A stretch of 64,000 nucleotides of DNA, from assembly GCA_947579605.1 (NCBI GenBank), contig OX388321.1:25287614-25351613 (forward strand), given 5' to 3'. Below, piece after piece: positions 1 through 10,740 of the stretch. The stretch is from Athripsodes cinereus (taxonomy: Eukaryota; Arthropoda; Insecta; Trichoptera; Leptoceridae). The notes under the pieces were generated by a model. The model was not told the origin of the DNA, made no database searches, and saw only the letters and a list, made by a program, of their open reading frames with translations. Position 1 is the first letter of the stretch; each line of letters opens with the position of its first letter. A program made the position numbers and the translations under genes.

Positions 1-217
1 ATTTGAATTATCTTGAGTGTCATTTTTTTAATTATTTGTTATGTCATTAAAGGTTGTATCCTCCCTTACTCGTGGATGTTTCAGGAATGGTAGTTTCTAA
101 AATATCCACTGGTAAGTATTTGTTATGCCAATGATATTTTACATAAAAAAAAAACATTTCTCCCTTTTTATAAGTTCCTAAGGTCTGTTGAGACGAAAGA
201 GTCATTACAAAATGTTT

Positions 218-660
218 TTTTATTTATTTATTTATTAATTCTTTACTGTACATTGATAACAAGAACAGAATGACTAAGAAGATATATTTGGCTGAGAGGA
301 ATGGTGCTCGGAGACGTGGACGTCCGAGGATTAAATGGCAAGATCATTTAAATCAAATCCTACAGGACGGTCACGTGTTGAGCACGTTGAACAGGAGAGC
401 ATGCATGAGGAATTGTATGACAGTGACGGAAGCGAAAGATGTATGCAAGGATAGAAGGAAGTGGCGCTCGATCCTTTCTGCTTACCCCGCGAGGGAAGCG
501 GCGTGATGGTATGTATGTATGTATGTATGTTGATAACAAGCAAATTCACACAAAAATACATTTCAAACAAAGACAATCATACAATCAATATACAGAGGGC
601 GAGTTTATCGCAGAGGCGCGATTTCTTCCAACTAACCCAAATGTTGGAGCTTATCCATGC
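218..660 (-). repeat. S1 repeat copy, split by an RTE-A insertion
   Basis: On the minus strand this is a member of a dispersed family. It has GGTTAGTTGGAAG near its start, then a segment reading ATCGCGCCTCTGCGATAAAC and CTCGCCCTCTG, and ends in a tail of TAAATAAATAAA units. The tail lies at 218-235 and the conserved head at about 590-640. The middle is interrupted at 264-529 by a retrotransposon fragment. Other copies lie at 4125, 23060, 39310 and 39627. It could be a SINE or the 3' UTR of a non-LTR element; I see no clear tRNA promoter boxes. Confidence 0.65.
264..529 (+). mobile_element. RTE-A 3'-end fragment, 5'-truncated, with 11-bp target duplication
   Basis: The frame 270-506 encodes the last 78 residues of the RTE-A reverse transcriptase protein: GRPRIKWQDHLNQIL, RRACMRNCM and LSAYPAREAA match the C-terminus of the longer copy ending at 48829. 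After the stop comes a (TATG)n tail at 509-529. TTGATAACAAG occurs at 253-263 and again at 530-540, an 11-bp target-site duplication that marks the exact ends of the insertion. The insertion sits inside an S1 repeat. It is a dead-on-arrival copy, with no catalytic domain left. Confidence 0.9.
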
Positions 661-1524
661 TTTGAGTTCTCTGGCAGATGTCACTTAGATATTCTTCTGG
701 CAATCCATGCTGGACAAAATTTGTGGTTTCGATACCATTTATTACTTCAGGAAATATTTTGTAAGTTTTTCTATTTTTCTTTCCATAAATATTAAAGGAG
801 CAATGCCGGGTCTAAGTTGTTAATAATAATAATATGAAAACCATTCATACACGTTGACACCTCACCTCACCATACACATTATATAATAGTAGCTCTCTCA
901 AGCAAATACACACAATATACTCTCTTGCTTGGGTTTAAAACGTACTGAGGTATTGTATTACTACATACATAAATGTTTAGAAAATGATATTAATATATAA
1001 GTTGAGATATATTTTTGTCAACCTCTAAATAAATATTGTATTGTATTTTAAAGAAGGTGTTTCAATTCTAAGCTGAAAACCATTTTACTAAAATCCATTT
1101 TGATCTGGGCTCAAGTGAAACCCACAACAAGAATATTATTATTGTGAATATATACCTAGCTACCTACAGTGAAAGTATAGTTATAAGTGTGTGGTATGTA
1201 AGGAACGGGTAGTAGATAGGTAGGTGCTAGTGATGAAAACGAATAGTGATTGATCAGATACCAGATAACGGATAATATGTGGCAAGGTTCTAGATCGCTG
1301 AATATCTTGTGGGTTCACTGTAATGGTGCATTTAAAAAGTTAAGAGCAAATTAGCCAATCCTATGTAAAACAAAGCGTTTTATAATTTGTAAGCGAATTA
1401 AAATGTTACGAAAAATTTACTAAAAATGAATCAGGAAGCTTCATTGGAATAAAAAAATCTTCGTTGAAAAATTACATAATAGTTAGCTAGTTGAAATATT
1501 TATTTATTCCAGCGAACCCGGATA
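661..1524. other. AT-rich stretch without a recognised feature
   Basis: No reading frame, RNA or repeat could be supported. A short block at about 1070-1135 with CTGGGCTCAAGTGAAACCCA followed by ATTATTATTG might be a decayed retroelement tail, but I could not place it in a family. Confidence 0.4.
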
Positions 1525-1710
1525 TTATAATATGCCGGTGGATGGCGCTCGTAGTAGCTGCCTGCAACCCCTAACGTTTTTTTATAAATTGTTTTTTTAT
1601 CTTAAAATGATTCAAAATAACAAAATGTAAACACATTGTTTTTACTTTCAATAGGAAGTTTAGAAGAAAATTGTAACCGCGGTCTCGGTGGAGCGTCCAC
1701 CATTAACGAG
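1525..1710 (+). repeat. Dispersed repeat sharing a 28-bp block with 38029-38056
   Basis: GGTGGATGGCGCTCGTAGTA and the following GCTGCCTG are repeated exactly on the minus strand at about 38029-38056. Similarity continues downstream: ATGATTCAAAATAACAAAAT here matches a diverged ATGAATCAAAATAACTAAAT there, followed by TTTCAATAG in both. In the second copy the same repeat runs into an F-type 3' end at 37608, so this may be part of a non-LTR element 3' UTR. Confidence 0.6.
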
Positions 1711-3160
1711 CGTTAATATAAAAAAGCTCAAAAAATAACAATTATTACATAATAATCTAAAAAAACATATCATGTCTAGAAATTGTTATATTGTTAATGC
1801 CGAAAACATAAACAAAGAAAATTGTATTTTGAGAGTTGAATTATTTTCAAAGCAATTAAAAATTAAAAAAATTGAAAACATGTGAATAACAATGGGAATT
1901 CACACATTTTTTTTAAGAAGTTTAACATTTTAATCAAATTTGTCGCAATTACGAGTGCATTGATGGTTATTGGATATCTGATTCATCTCTAGAATCTAAG
2001 TATACAACATATAAGTACAGATTTGGTGTGGTAGATAGTTATTTTAAAGCTTGTAAAGATTCCATTTGAAGCTGGTTGGATTGGAGCCAAGATCCGATCT
2101 GTATAAAAGAAGAGAGGACATCAGAAAGAAGAGAGCAGAGGATGTATTATCTATTATTTCACAAGAGTACAAAGATAAGATGTAGAGTCATATTTATGTC
2201 ATTTTCAACAATAGATTTCACATTATTGTCCACATGTTTTGTGACTTTCCGCTCTTTAAGCATCTTAATAGATAATATCTTCTACATCATAATGTATCAT
2301 ACATACATAATACCTACATAATATTATGTAGATATGTAATGTAAGGATATTGAGATAGAGGGAGTCAATTCATTGTAAATAATATTCAGATAAAATTGTC
2401 GTAGAAATATTTAAAGTCCGTTCACATTTTTGTATGTATTCTTTATTTTTTGAATAATACATATTATCTTTGTGTTTGTATTCTATTAAAATATTTGATA
2501 TTGTTCCTAAACAAAAGATTTGTTATATACCGAACACGCTATGTAAAATAATGTTTAAGTTTTGTAAAAGTCGTTTATTTGTTGAATAAAAAAAAAATAC
2601 TCAAAGTTTTGTTTTTTGACATCTTCAATATTCAGAGATGACGTTTTTAACTCGTTCGGAATAAATTATTTATATGAGTCAAAAAGGACACTTTCTATGT
2701 CTATCACATCCAACCATTGCACTGGCCACTTCATTTATGAGAAATCCCTTGATCGTTTAGGGGCAAAGATAGATTGTTTATTTTATTTTGTTGATAAATA
2801 ATTTAACAATTGTTCCGAGTGGCTTCATGTTTATATCTAGTATGTATAAATGATAATACTGTTTTCCCAACGGAGATGTTCAATATATTATTATCATGGA
2901 TTTTCTTTTTCTGTAAGAGTGAAAAAATGTTAATATCATTACTCTGATAAATATATATGTTGGTGTGTAGGTTTCTAGAAAAAATATATACTCTACAAAT
3001 ATATTTTTATACTAATCAAAAAGTTACGGGAAAATTACTTATAGTTCTAAGAAATAATACATGTAGATGCTTATATCTAAAAAATGTTTTATTCAATGCT
3101 TACAAAATTCATTGATCATTTTATTTTGTGAAATATCAAGGAGTTAAGAATGATATTTCA
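1711..3160. other. AT-rich stretch without a recognised feature
   Basis: About 1.4 kb with only short frames that look random for this base composition. A purine-rich patch at 2095-2145 is not recognisable. Confidence 0.4.
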
Positions 3161-3162
3161 CA

Positions 3163-3400
3163 ATAAACTCCTCATTTACAAATTGTGCAAAACTTTTTTA
3201 GTAGGAAATAGGAAAGGTACCCCGATGCTAACGAATCGGCAAAGGCTGGTTTATGTGCACTTTTTCCGTGATGCAATCACCAATACCATGGAAAATGTGT
3301 ACTTAAACCAGCCTTAGCCGATTCGTGAGTACCGGGACACCTTTCCTGTTTCTTAATAAAAGGAGTTTGCACAATCTGTTGGTAATGTAAACGAGGTGTT
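3163..3400. repeat. Long imperfect inverted repeat (MITE-like)
   Basis: The arms at about 3163-3270 and 3295-3400 are reverse complements with gaps: ACGAATCGGCAAAGGCTGGT on the left faces ACCAGCCTTAGCCGATTCGT on the right, GAAAGGTACCCCGATGC faces GTACCGGGACACCTTTC, and ACAAATTGTGCAAA faces TTTGCACAATCTGT. Total length is about 240 bp. No transposase is present, so it would be a non-autonomous element; I did not find a convincing target duplication. Confidence 0.75.
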
Positions 3401-3604
3401 TGTTTGGTATTATTATTGTAATATTCTTAATATCTTCACTCACGCATGTGTTTTAACAGAAAAATATTTATTAATAATTATATGTACGAGTATTCCACCT
3501 TATAAAACAAAGCTTTGTAAATACATACCTATTATTTTCAGCATAAAGTTTAAGATTTTTCCTAACCAGAAAAAAAATAAAATTCTGCATGTACTTATAT
3601 GGGC

Positions 3605-3720
3605 ACACATTCAGCGATGAGACATGCCGCTCATCCTGAATGTTTTAGTTTCTTATTGGCATAAAAAACAAAATTCGCGTGGCATGAGAAATGCCGTGAA
3701 AACCAGTTTTTGTCTCCTGG
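3605..3720 (+). repeat. D repeat, partial copy
   Basis: TTCAGCGATGAGACATGCC then CTCATCCTGAATG and TTATTGGCA match the D consensus (TTCAGCGATGAGGTATGCCA, CCATCCTGAATG, GTTGGCA). The 3' half with the TAG tail is missing or decayed. Confidence 0.6.
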
Positions 3721-3730
3721 TTTGATACTA

Positions 3731-4124
3731 AATGAATATTATGATAATATTATGTAAGTATATGGCAGGAGAAGAAATTGAGAATGTTGGTCGAAGAGCC
3801 TTAGAACCTCTGTTCTTTATTTTCTGTATTCCCATTCTAAGCTTTATTATTCATCAATAGATTCTCCGAATGAAGGTTATCGAGAGGGTGCCGCTCGGCG
3901 CTTGCTTCGTCTCCTCCATACTAAATGTGTACAGATAAAATAATACTACCACAATGACCAGAGGAATTACAAAGATGGTAGATATGAGAAATATTATATA
4001 AAAAATATATTAAATAATACAAAGGAGAAGAATTCCACCAACTGGTGTTTGAGTTCGTTTATAAGTCAATATATTAGTTAAAATTATAAAATATAATATT
4101 TTACAACAAACTTGATTGAATAAT
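3731..4124. other. No recognised feature
   Basis: Mixed AT-rich DNA. Nothing beyond an unexplained GC-richer patch at 3885-3925. Confidence 0.35.
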
Positions 4125-4265
4125 AATAATAATAATACTAAACTTTATTGCACAATAAGAAGCATACATAATTACCAAGTTATAAAACAATGTGATACAA
4201 ATAAATGATATTGTGCAATGGGCGAGTTTATCGCACAAGCGATATCTTCCAACTAACCATCAATA
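4115..4265 (-). repeat. S1 repeat copy
   Basis: The minus strand reads GGTTAGTTGGAAGATATCGC, then TGCGATAAACTCGCCCATTG and ends at an (ATT)n tail seen as TAATAATAATAATAAT at 4120-4136 on the plus strand. Same family as 23060-23202 and 39310-39430. Confidence 0.7.
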
Positions 4266-5189
4266 TAATTAATCAAATTAAAATAAAAATAAACACATAC
4301 AAATGAATATGTAAATATTAAAATACATTCACAATAAGATCTAAAAGATACACATATATGTACATACATAGTCAAAAAAAAAATACAACACAACACAACA
4401 CTGTAGCCTGTTCTTAGGCAGTATTTCGTTTTGCATTCAATTTATTTCTTTCTGTTTTTTAGTATTGAATTATTCTCAATAATTCGTGATAATTTTTTAG
4501 GCGGGTTTAAAATAAGTAGGCATGATGATACAACAAGCGATCTCACTTTCTCAATATATAGAACCAATTGTACGCTTCGTGTGTTAAAAAAACATAAGAT
4601 GGAATTTTCCTCGCCTATATTTTGTTGGTGGTTAAGATTTGCTTGATAAGGTTCGACCTACAGACGGGTCAGTTGCAAAGGTTTGTTTTCGTGTTTTACT
4701 GCAGCATCAGTCGTCAACAGTCGCAAGACAGCGTTAGGTTACGTCATGAGTATCGACAGCAATTCATTATTGCACAATAAATTTATACGAAACAGTTTAT
4801 GTCTTATACAGAAAACATTACTGCAACTGTTGGTAATTTGTTGCCAAAGTAATATCTTCAAGTAATGTCAGTCAATCATTGACCATACACAACTGTGGAG
4901 GATGTAACGCGATGTTCTGACAAAGCATCATTGCATAATATTGCATGCCTGCAGACATAACCCGTTGCACGGAAATTATCCTATTAGAATTAAAAAAAAA
5001 AATATATTTACTTAACATATTAAATGGCGTTAAACCCTTTTTAATTACGTTACAAGGTTTATTTGATAAAATGATATTACAATTATTTTTGTTAAGAGCC
5101 GCATTAATATTATGTTATAATAGATAAAAACAAATCTCACAATAACACATTAACAACATCATTTAACCAAACCATTGTATCTGATATTT
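4266..5189. other. No recognised feature upstream of CR1-a
   Basis: Frames of 60-71 codons at 4431, 4683 and 4945 have no recognisable domains and no sign of conservation. I treat them as chance. Confidence 0.4.
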
Positions 5190-6575
5190 ATTAGGAGTTT
5201 ACAAGAAGGGTGCTTTCCATGCAAATGGAAGATGGCCAATATTACTCCTTTGCATAAATCTGGCAGCAAATCGGACGTTCGTAACTACAGACCAATTTCA
5301 ATTCTGTCACCTATTTCAAAAATATTTGAGGGTATTGTTCGTGAACAAATGACTTTTTTCCTAAAGCCGTATCTTCTTGTGGAACAGCATGGGTTCATGA
5401 GTGGAAGATCGACAGTAACAAATCTGATTTCATACACTGATTTTCTTTTCTCAGCTATGGACAATCGTATACAGGTGGATGCCATTTATACCGACTTTCA
5501 GAAGGCATTTGATAAAGTAGATCATCGACTTTTGATTAAGAAGTTAGAATTTCATGGAATTCATGGGAATCTTCTTAGGTGGATTGACTCATATATTTCT
5601 GATAGATTGATGACAGTTAAACTTAACGGTTACTCATCTGGGAGTGTCAGTGTTACATCTGGTGTCCCTCAGGGGTCTGTTTTGGGTCCTTTACTTTTCA
5701 CGATATTCATAAACGACATAAAAAAGTGCTTTAAACATTCAGAGCTTCTATTATTTGCGGACGATTTAAAAATATACCGTCAAATTCAATCATTGTCTGA
5801 CTGTGAAATGCTCAACGAGGACTTGGGAAGACTACACGAGTACTGTAACAGAAATAACTTGCACTTGAATCTGGAGAAGTGTAATCTGATTTCTTTTACC
5901 AAAAATAGAAACAAAATTCCATATACTTACAATATCCATAATCATGATTTAAAAGAAGTACACAAGATTAGAGATTTAGGTGTGGTGTTTGATTCTGAGC
6001 TTCACTTTGATGATCACGTGAACAAAATTACCGAAGAGAGCAATAAAATACTGGGATTTATTTTGAGGTCTACAAAGTCATTTAGGTTATATGAATCGTA
6101 TTTGCAATTGTACTTATCGTTGATTCGCTCCAAGCTGGAGTATTGTTCGTCTGTATGGAATCCACATTTTAAAAAATATGTCGATCAGGTTGAGAGAACT
6201 CAGTCTAAATTCATTCGTTTGGTTAGGAAGAGATTGCATTATCCTGTTATAATTAAAGATCTGCCTAAATTAGAATTAAGAAGAGTTTTGCTGGATGCAT
6301 GCAACCTGAGAAAAATATGCTTGTCCGAATACGATGTTCCTAATGTTTTAGATAGGATTAATTTTAGAATGCCTACTTTAACAAGATCATGTTTCCCCTT
6401 CTACCTTAAAAAAACAAAAACGATTGCAGGCTCAAGAAACCCTTTATAAAGAATGTGCGATGCTTATAATAAAAACTTTTCACAGTGCGATATGGCTTGT
6501 ACATCGAACCATGGATTTAAGCGGCTTATCGGTCGTCACGTTTTCGGTCCTGGGCCTGTCTCGGAGGTGAGCTGA
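5190..6575 (+). pseudogene. CR1-a: 5'-truncated non-LTR reverse transcriptase with one in-frame stop
   Basis: This encodes the reverse transcriptase of a CR1/Jockey-group retrotransposon, which copies its own RNA at a nicked chromosomal target. Visible motifs, counted from position 5175, are NYRPIS (38-43), the catalytic aspartate in VDAIYTD (107), SGVPQGS (162-168) and FADD (194-197). The N-terminal endonuclease is absent, so the copy is truncated near 5190. A TAA at 6447-6449 ends the long frame, but the same frame goes on for 41 more codons to a TGA at 6573-6575, with residues (RMCDAYNKNFSQCDM) resembling the C-terminus of CR1-c (RIYETYNTSFNDIDI). The TAA is therefore most likely a point mutation. 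Confidence 0.9.
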
Positions 6576-7039
6576 ATACCCCCCCCCCCTTTCCCAATTC
6601 CCTTTTTAAAGTGCCAATAACGTCAGGTTTGTGAGGAAGGAAGTTGAGAGTGGAATGAGACGAAAAAATGAAAAAAATGTATGTGTTTGATAAAATGTGA
6701 AGTATTGGGATAGTATTTGTTTTTAGTCTCTTTTTAAAGTTTTTGATTTTCCTTTTTTTAGAGTTTGTTTTGTATTGTTATTGCATAGGTACATTTAGGA
6801 AGTGTGAATGTGTTTGTGCGAATGAATGTATTATGTGTGCGAAATTGGGTGAATGGATGTATTGTGAATGAATGTATTGTGTGTAAGATTTTCTATGATA
6901 GTTTTGTGTGTTATTGCTGAAGTGTGCACTGTTTGGATGTAAGACTATTGGAATGTTTTTGTCGCTTACATGTTATATTTATGTGTCTTTCATCTGTTGT
7001 GTACCATGTAAATGAATAAATAAATAAAATAAATAAATC
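6576..7039 (+). mobile_element. CR1-a 3' UTR and (AATA)n tail
   Basis: A C-run at about 6579-6590 is followed by GT-rich, C-poor sequence and a terminal AATGAATAAATAAATAAAAT tail at 7012-7039. This skewed composition and simple-repeat end are typical of CR1-group 3' ends. No target duplication was found, probably because the 5' junction is not sharp. Confidence 0.7.
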
Positions 7040-8880
7040 AGCAAAATATTGTAGCTCATTCAAATTAATAATCTGCAAAACTTAATAATTATAGAAACAT
7101 AACTACATAATGTATTGCTGTTGGCAGTCCTGACCTGAATAAATGTTGTTTTGCAATTATTGCTGCCAGATGTCTACAGCAAGACACGAAAACGTGCCTT
7201 AAGACATATGTATGTATAAGGAAGCGGTGAAAGCATTATTTTCCATTTTCCTTTTTTGTTGTTTCCACCCCTCCCCTTTGCTTTCATTCTCAGACAGTTG
7301 ATACCCTTTTTATGTCTTTCCAAGATTCATCTGTTTCCTTGATGACCTCCAAGTAAAGTGATTTCCTCCATATTTTGAAGAGGTCACAACATATTATTTT
7401 CATCGATTTCTCTTTCGCCGGAAGTCGTGTTATGTATTATTGTGAAAAGATAAAATTGTTTTATATGCTTTTGATTTCGTATCACGTTCCATACACACAT
7501 TTTCTCCCCTCGGATCTACACAACTATTGGGTTTGATGAAAAATTGTAGTTTGTCTATTTTATATCTTCTTGAATTTCTTCACAAAACAATCGTTCCGAG
7601 AAACAATACATATTCTTTATATTGTAATTGAAAGACTCGTTGGAAATAAAAGCATTTGTCACACCTTCCTGTAATTTTACCATAGTAGTATTGTGTTGAA
7701 AACAGCTATTCGTGTAATATCACGATTAAAATCTGCAATCTTGCTGTAATAACGTGCGCTATCTTCCGCTAATTTCCGTAGTTATCAAATCGAGTCATCC
7801 ACCCTTAACTAAATGCTTGCAACCCGCCATCGTATGAGTATTGAGGACATGTGTTCACCGCGTGTTCTATTATAAGGTCCCTAATGATGTAGGTGTGACG
7901 TTCTGCATCTGACGCCACTTCTTAGTCTGTTGAAAGTGCATCAAGAATTTTTAGGCAACATAGAACCTGGAAACTGTATATTTGGATCTGCAACAAGGTT
8001 GGTTTCTCACCGTTGTCCTTGCCCATAGATATTACTATTTGTCATCAGTTGGTCAGCTACGAGTATATGTTAGATTTATGTACTTAATGATTTTCTGGAT
8101 AAAACGGATTAGGTACATAATAACTTAAGTTAGAAGATTACATAAGTACTTAAATGACAATTATTGATATAACGTATTACGTTCTTCTGCATTAAACTTA
8201 ATTTGTTTAATACTATAAGTAATTCTGAGCTGAGAAATATGTAGGCTGATATAAATCAAGGCGGAAGGCTTTATAGGTAGGTATATAGAGAAGAGATGAG
8301 AATCGCTCCACTTGGATTGTCTTCCAATGTAGCGAATGTTCCAATAATCTGAACAAGTAATTTCAATATGTAAATCGGAATAGATAATATCTATATACAT
8401 ACTGACTTACTCTAAGTAATATTTTTATTGTCACTTACAAAACTCGCTTTCTTTAGTTCTCTTTTTGTATTGCAAATTATACTTAAGAAATTGAATAAAA
8501 TCGTATCTCTGTTGTATTAAAGTAAGGTTTAGAATCAGTGTTAAGCGAAATAAAGAGATTCTGTGCGAATTATTTCAATAATAATTCTTCAGTATTCGAA
8601 TTCAATATAGAATAGTGTACTATAGTTCCCATTATTATACAAATTTGTAGGTATAATGTAAGTGAAGCTTTGTGTCAAGGATGTTGTAAGGAATCAACAT
8701 TATTCGTATTCCTTTTTTAATAAAAGTTTAATACAAAATATATATGTACCCACCCACAAACAATTTTTAACTCGGCTTCGTTTCAAGAGTGCTTACTTGA
8801 AAGTTTTCACCTTTATTTATTTAAAAATTCATACGATTAAGTTTCAACTTTAACCAATATTTTTATTCACTGTGCTAGTA
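7040..8880. other. No recognised feature
   Basis: About 1.8 kb. The block at 7790-8030 is richer in G and C than its surroundings but has no open frame I could recognise. The rest is AT-rich with only short random frames. Confidence 0.4.
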
Positions 8881-9075
8881 TTTAGGTAGTAGAATACCAT
8901 TACGAAATTAAAAACCAAATATTTTCTTCTACTACCTATATGTTTTATTGTAGAAAGTAACGTCTTTTGTTGTAAAATAAGATTGACGATGACATTAATA
9001 TTCTCATAAGACGAAAGACGTCTTTCTCAATAATAAAACTAATTATAGTAGAATAAAAAAATTGTTTCTTAATTT
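8881..9075. repeat. HH fold-back repeat with hammerhead-like motif
   Basis: On the plus strand at 8983-9028 there is TTGACGAT, then a spacer ending CTCATAAGAC, then GAAAGACGTC. An inverted, diverged half lies at 8942-8990. The left flank (TTTAGGTAGTAGAAT and CATTACGAAAT) matches the copy at 34055-34075. A further small hairpin with arms AGGTAGTAGAA and TTCTACTACCT lies at 8885-8938. Confidence 0.65.
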
Positions 9076-9812
9076 CACCAATATTTTTATACGATAGATG
9101 GCGGTAGATAAGCATTGCCGGAATACTCACACATCTGCCTTATATCAGTATAATCTTTGTACAAACATACAACTTTGTAAATCACTCGCAAACACGTGGA
9201 TGGAATTGAGAAGAAAAAAATAGAATATCTATGAGTACATACAATTTTAATATCTACATAAGAACACTTTAAAAATATGTTTTTGTATTAAAGGCATTGG
9301 CAAACGAAGGCAAATTTTTGCTTGCTTTAAACGATTAAAATAAATGATTTAATAATCATGCATACATACCAAAAGACGAGATCAAATATTTATGTGGAGA
9401 TTCAATTTCTTTTTTTTTCTTAAATACCCATTATTCTTCATTCCTATTGATTCTTTATAGATTCATTCAGTTTGATGTGAGTGCTTATTTTTGTATGGGT
9501 ACATGTATCCTATTTTATATATAATATAGGCTGCTTACCAATAATAATATCTAATATGCCTACTCGATACCTATGGTTTGTTTGTAAGAACCTTTGAGAA
9601 AGGGAACAGGATGATTATGTTGGTTGGTATATGGCAAATAGGATATGAAACCAATATTTGATTTGGGATTGCGAGAGAGTGGTATGCCATGGTGTTCTGA
9701 AAGTAATTAGATGAGTAACAAGACACCATACTGTCCTGATGGTTATATTCTTTACAATATCTTTATTTTCTTGAACTTTCTAATCATTCGGTATCGTCCA
9801 AACCACAATGTG
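9076..9812. other. No recognised feature
   Basis: AT-rich with no supported frame or repeat. Confidence 0.4.
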
Positions 9813-9826
9813 TTCTATCGCTTGTA

Positions 9827-10041
9827 CTTACTTACTTCCGATGGCCGAACAACCCTTGTAGGACCTTTGCATGCGAAAGAATAGATCTCCAAGCCTTTCT
9901 ATTCTGAGCAATGGACTGCCAGTCATCTTTAGCATTAAGCTCCTCTAGATCTCGGTTGATATTATCCAACAATCTTTGTCTTGGTCTGCCTAACGGTCTC
10001 CTGCCATCGGGTATACCCTGCGGAATACCTTTAGTCGCCTT
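9827..10041 (-). mobile_element. RTE-B 3'-end fragment with 14-bp target duplication
   Basis: Read on the minus strand, this encodes the C-terminus of an RTE-like protein: GRPRQRLLDNINRDLEEL, then DDWQSIAQNRKAWRSI and RKGCSAI-type ends in shifting frame. It matches the copy at 49825-49999 almost base for base. It ends in an AAGTAAGTAAG tail. TTCTATCGCTTGTA occurs at 9813-9826 and at 10042-10055, which is a 14-bp target-site duplication. The copy is a very short, 5'-truncated insertion. Confidence 0.9.
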
Positions 10042-10231
10042 TTCTATCGCTTGTAATTACTGAAAACTAAAGGTGTCATAAAATACCTAATAATTTATTA
10101 CTGAATAATCCTCAGTCAAGGTTTATCTGTTTCTCTTCTACTTCATTCCATTTCTGTCACTCACTTTTTAATAGGGAACTTTCACAAAAAAATCAGTTAA
10201 ATAAATAGTACAGAAAATTAGACAAATAGTG

Positions 10232-10469
10232 GTGCTTTTTACATTTTGAAACGTGCATTTTATGGGTTTTTTCACCATTTGAAAAAGCAGTTTTCGCAGT
10301 TTGCCGCAAAAAGCAGAAAGATCCAACCATCGCGGAACAGGTGTGTCACGTCATCAGAGGCTATAGACAATACAACGAGTCAAATGCGTACCTGTACAAC
10401 TTACTGCCTAACGACATAACAACGGGCTTATTCAATGAATTTAGACAGAAAATATGGATTTTAAAATGA
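10232..10469 (+). CDS. Unrecognised coding-like fragment, possible exon or retroelement piece
   Basis: A frame open from about 10232 to a TGA at 10467-10469 reads, in part, VCRKKQKDPTIAEQVCHVI and YLYNLLPNDITTGLFNEF. The segment 10310-10440 is clearly richer in G and C than its neighbours, as coding or mobile sequence would be. Candidate splice acceptors (CGCAG at 10294-10298 and others) precede it. I recognise no domain. It could be the last exon of a host gene or the end of an unfamiliar mobile element; both are guesses. Confidence 0.3.
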
Positions 10470-10594
10470 AGATAATGAATGAAAAGTTTTGTTTTATCGT
10501 TTCTTATTAGAATATCCGTGTTAAGTGTATATTTATTAATTTAAATTGATAACATTTATTCATATTCCTCACACATGTATACATAGCAATGAAT

Positions 10595-10735
10595 TGATAT
10601 CCCACTCCTTTCCGTAAGTTTTCGAGTGTCCTGTAAAAGGCAAAAGTTCGAAAAACAAAGAAATATTATATTTCATATTCAGTGATGAGGATTGCTACCC
10701 ATTCTTAATATTTATTTTTTTATTGGCACATCTAT
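10595..10735 (+). repeat. D repeat copy
   Basis: CACTCCTTTCCGTAAGTTTT, CGAGTGTCCTGTAAAAGGCA and TTCAGTGATGAGGATTGCTA followed by CCCATTCTTAA and TTATTGGCACAT follow the D consensus in order. The 3' half with the TAG tail is absent. Confidence 0.65.
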
Positions 10736-10740
10736 GACTG

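Noticed and set aside
5285..5485. 66-codon minus-strand frame
   Set aside because: Antisense shadow of the CR1-a reverse transcriptase.
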